Source of the DNA: Prevotella sp. | Lineage (GTDB): Bacteria > Bacteroidota > Bacteroidia > Bacteroidales > Bacteroidaceae | DNA length: 8,174 bases | Assembly (NCBI GenBank): GCA_017623335.1 | Contig: JAGAPI010000076.1 | Location: 1-8,174 of the forward strand | Direction: 5' to 3' | In this document: one piece after another, positions 6,378-8,174 of the stretch | How positions within the stretch are numbered: the first letter of the stretch is position 1 | Layout: every line of letters starts with the position of its first letter | Notes under the pieces: generated by a model | Told to the model about the DNA's origin: nothing | The model's database searches: none | The model's input: the letters and a program-made list of their open reading frames with translations, nothing else | Position numbers and translations under genes: made by a program

Positions 6378-6438
6378 TGAGACACTACATAAATAAGTAC
6401 AGCCAAAAGCAGTGCCGACAGAGCACCAAGCTGTGACA
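6378..6438. repeat. Direct repeat B, upstream flank of the ATPase gene
   Basis: This is the second copy of the repeat at 4777-4843, and it runs directly into copy 2 of the control region. In the frame that ends at TAA 6445-6447 it would encode VQPKAVPTEHQAVTKS and a stop. Its last seven residues (QAVTKS preceded by H) match the end of the regulator gene (SQAVTKS, stop 2358-2360) in six. It is therefore likely the relic of the 3' end of a second regulator gene, most of which is gone. Confidence 0.65.
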
Positions 6439-6571
6439 AAAAGTTAACCCGTTGTATTACACTTATTTATAAGCAATATTTTTAATGATTTGGCACAAAA
6501 TAGACAGTATGCAAACATGCGCTAATGTAAGAAGTTTACTTTTTGTCACACGAAGTTAATGATTTGTCACA
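6432..6571 (+). promoter_or_regulatory. Four-site operator array upstream of the second lipoprotein (copy 2)
   Basis: The sites are S1 inverted (TGTGACAAAAAGTTAAC, 6432-6448), S2 TTTAATGATTTGGCACA (6481-6497), S3 GTTTACTTTTTGTCACA (6534-6550) and S4 GTTAATGATTTGTCACA (6555-6571). All spacings equal those of copy 1 (49, 53 and 21 bp between site starts). S1 and S4 are unchanged between copies. The palindrome CTTATTTATAAG (6462-6473) is also kept. The same regulator therefore very likely controls both promoters. Confidence 0.75.
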
Positions 6572-6591
6572 GCCGTTTCAGTTTTTATTCC

Positions 6592-6599
6592 TAACTTTG
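6592..6599 (+). promoter_or_regulatory. -7 box TAACTTTG of the second lipoprotein gene
   Basis: TAACTTTG matches TAnnTTTG. As in copy 1, the upstream TTTG (6563-6566) is 25 bp away and inside site S4, so activation by a bound protein is likely. A transcript starting near 6606 would have a leader of about 80 nt. Confidence 0.7.
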
Positions 6600-6687
6600 C
6601 ACACAATTTTTGCGGTTTTAGATCCTAAACAAATTTCCGCATCAGCACCGGTAAAGCTAAGAAAAAAAACGAATTATTATTAAAAAT

Positions 6688-8174
6688 ATGAACATTTACA
6701 GAAATTTGATTTATTCAAGCATTGCCCTTGCAATGCCTTTCATCGTGTCATGCTCGGATGACGACAACGCAGGCGGAACAGGTTACACCGACAAACCGCT
6801 GGCACAGTTTAACACACCGGCAGCCAACCCGTGGCTTGCACAGGAGACCTACAGCATCACACACTTCAACTCGGCACAGACAGACGCTTTTCCCTACAGT
6901 GTGGCGGACGGAACATTTACCATTGCCCCAAACGCATGCCAGTCGACATGGAGCGGTCCGGTAAACCTGATGACGCTTGCCTCCACCTCTCCAGACTATA
7001 TGTGGGGAATGAGCAGCGACCGTGTGTCGTACATTAAAATATCGGACAACAAATTCGAGCGTGTGGCAGAGGCCGCGCTTCCAGGCATCACTACTCATAG
7101 TCAGGAACAGCTTGAGATTCTCACAGCCAAATACTCCTCGCTCGAGGAGCTTCAACAGGAGGCGATAAAGATTCTTGGACCTTATCCCCAGATGTCTATC
7201 GCCAACGGCAACTACGTGTTGTGCGACCGTGACAATCACGTGTATTCAAATGCCGGCAGAACACTGGCACGCTACAGCCTCACCGACAGCAGCGACCCGG
7301 GCAAGGGCATTACCCTCGACAGTCAGATTGACATGACTCCCTATATGTATGGGGCGTTCACCCTTGTTGGCGTGTCGATGAGCTACGACGGCTATCTCAT
7401 CGTGGCATCACAGAAAGGACTTGTGTCTGTTGACAGAAACCTCACTGGCATAATCGACAGCTACGCACTGCCCGAAGGACAGATTCTCACCAATTCCCTT
7501 TCCATCGACGAGGACGGAGGCGTGTATGTGGCAAGCAACAGTAATGTAGAGAACGGAAAGGGACTGATGCAGAAGATTATATGCAAGAACGGACGATTCT
7601 CAGACAGTGATGCCGACGGAGCATGGAAGGCTACATACGACGGAGGTCCCGAGGCTCCGGCAATAAAGCTCGGATTCGGCACAGGCTCCACACCTACACT
7701 CATGGGATTCGGTGACGAGGAAGACAAGCTGGTGGTGATAACCGACGGAGCCAAACGCATGAAGCTCGTTGCCTTCTGGCGTGATGCCATTCCGGCCGAC
7801 GCCGTGGCTGTGGATGCGGCAAACCCACGCCTTGCCGGAGTATATGAGGTGTCGTGCGGACTGCCTGCCTCAACACAGTGGATTCAGTCCGAGCAGTCGG
7901 TAGTGGCAGGGGGATATGATGCCTTTGTCGTAAACAACATCAATGAGAACGCCCAGAAGGTGAGCGACAAGATAATAGGAGTGCTTGCCATAGGTCCGCT
8001 CGTGGCTGCGCCCAAAGGAGTGGAGTGCGTGAGGTGGAACACCTCCGAAAACAAATGGGAGAGCAAGTGGAGCCGTGGCGACATCAGTTCCATAAGCATG
8101 ATTCCATCGGTAAGCACCTCTTCTGAGATGGTGTTTGTCAACGGCTACGGCAATGACGGATGGGAAGTGACAGG
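6688..8174 (+). CDS. Surface lipoprotein, probable beta-propeller (3' end outside window)
   Basis: The ATG at 6688 opens a frame with no stop to the window end (495 codons visible). Residues 1-22 form a lipoprotein signal peptide ending FIVSC (Cys22), followed by SDDDN, an acidic surface-export-type signal. The rest is rich in short strand-turn segments with recurring G-Y/V and D-x-D-G elements. Examples are SYDGYLIVASQKGLVSVDRN (about 232-251), SIDEDGGVYVASNSNVENG (about 272-290) and LVVITDGAKRMKLVAFW (about 351-367). This resembles beta-propeller or PQQ-like repeat folds, but I do not recognise a named family and see no catalytic motif. It would sit on the cell surface, where such proteins bind glycans, proteins or other ligands. 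It has an A-rich start region and the same operator array as the pilin operon, which points to co-regulation. Propeller fold is inference; lipoprotein status is firm. Confidence 0.8.
   Translation, partial: MNIYRNLIYSSIALAMPFIVSCSDDDNAGGTGYTDKPLAQFNTPAANPWLAQETYSITHFNSAQTDAFPYSVADGTFTIAPNACQSTWSGPVNLMTLASTSPDYMWGMSSDRVSYIKISDNKFERVAEAALPGITTHSQEQLEILTAKYSSLEELQQEAIKILGPYPQMSIANGNYVLCDRDNHVYSNAGRTLARYSLTDSSDPGKGITLDSQIDMTPYMYGAFTLVGVSMSYDGYLIVASQKGLVSVDRNLTGIIDSYALPEGQILTNSLSIDEDGGVYVASNSNVENGKGLMQKIICKNGRFSDSDADGAWKATYDGGPEAPAIKLGFGTGSTPTLMGFGDEEDKLVVITDGAKRMKLVAFWRDAIPADAVAVDAANPRLAGVYEVSCGLPASTQWIQSEQSVVAGGYDAFVVNNINENAQKVSDKIIGVLAIGPLVAAPKGVECVRWNTSENKWESKWSRGDISSISMIPSVSTSSEMVFVNGYGNDGWEVT

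Larger units (their letters stand above)
6432..6617 (+). repeat. Duplicated control region, copy 2
   Basis: It aligns without gaps to 2345-2530. Here the region is not preceded by an intact regulator gene but by repeat B and the divergently transcribed ATPase gene. After 6617 the leader sequence is unlike that of copy 1. Confidence 0.9.

Noticed and set aside
4777..6438. Insertion sequence or transposon
   Set aside because: The flanking repeats are direct, imperfect and long, with no inverted ends and no transposase; the enclosed gene is an ATPase of the AAA_14/DUF4143 type.
6748..7239. 163-codon minus-strand ORF opposite the second lipoprotein gene
   Set aside because: The plus strand has a clear lipoprotein signal and an uninterrupted frame; the minus ORF is a by-product of GC-rich third positions.

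Overview
The window looks like a Bacteroidales chromosome (gut Bacteroidota, for example Muribaculaceae, Prevotellaceae or Bacteroides; the genus cannot be fixed from this sequence). The evidence is promoters of the TAnnTTTG type, A-rich start regions with little Shine-Dalgarno, lipoproteins with acidic residues just after the lipid-carrying cysteine (CSQDDE, CSDDDN), a fimbrillin-type pilin, and an AAA_14/DUF4143 ATPase. Nothing in the window is a complete insertion sequence, CRISPR array, tRNA or rRNA.

Layout. 1-1128 (+) is the 3' part of a MATE-family efflux transporter. 1215-2360 (+) encodes a seven-helix membrane protein with a cytosolic AraC-type DNA-binding tail. Its stop codon lies inside the first of four copies of a 17-bp site, the start of a control region (2345-2512) that ends in a -7 box. 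A roughly 330-nt leader follows, containing an inverted-repeat element with three back-to-back hairpins. Then come a 57-residue small protein (2845-3018) and a fimbrillin-like lipoprotein with a tip-adhesin-type C-terminal domain (3037-4638). A DUF4143 ATPase gene on the minus strand (4840-6201) is flanked by direct repeats of about 60-66 bp and preceded by three 14-bp repeats at exact 34-bp spacing. The whole control region then recurs at 6432-6617 (about 88 percent identical, no gaps). It stands in front of a second surface lipoprotein (6688 to window end), probably a beta-propeller.

How the parts may work together. The main observation is the duplicated control region. Four copies of a 17-bp site (consensus TTAAnnnTTTGnCACA) keep identical spacing in both copies. 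Three are in direct orientation and one is upstream and inverted. The two promoter-proximal sites are 21 bp apart, and the last abuts the core promoter. This is the geometry of AraC-type half-sites. The simplest inference is that the membrane-bound AraC-type protein encoded next door switches on both the pilin operon and the second lipoprotein in response to an envelope or external signal. The ATPase gene appears to sit between relics of a second regulator-gene 3' end. No function is claimed for the 57-residue protein, the hairpin leader or the ATPase.
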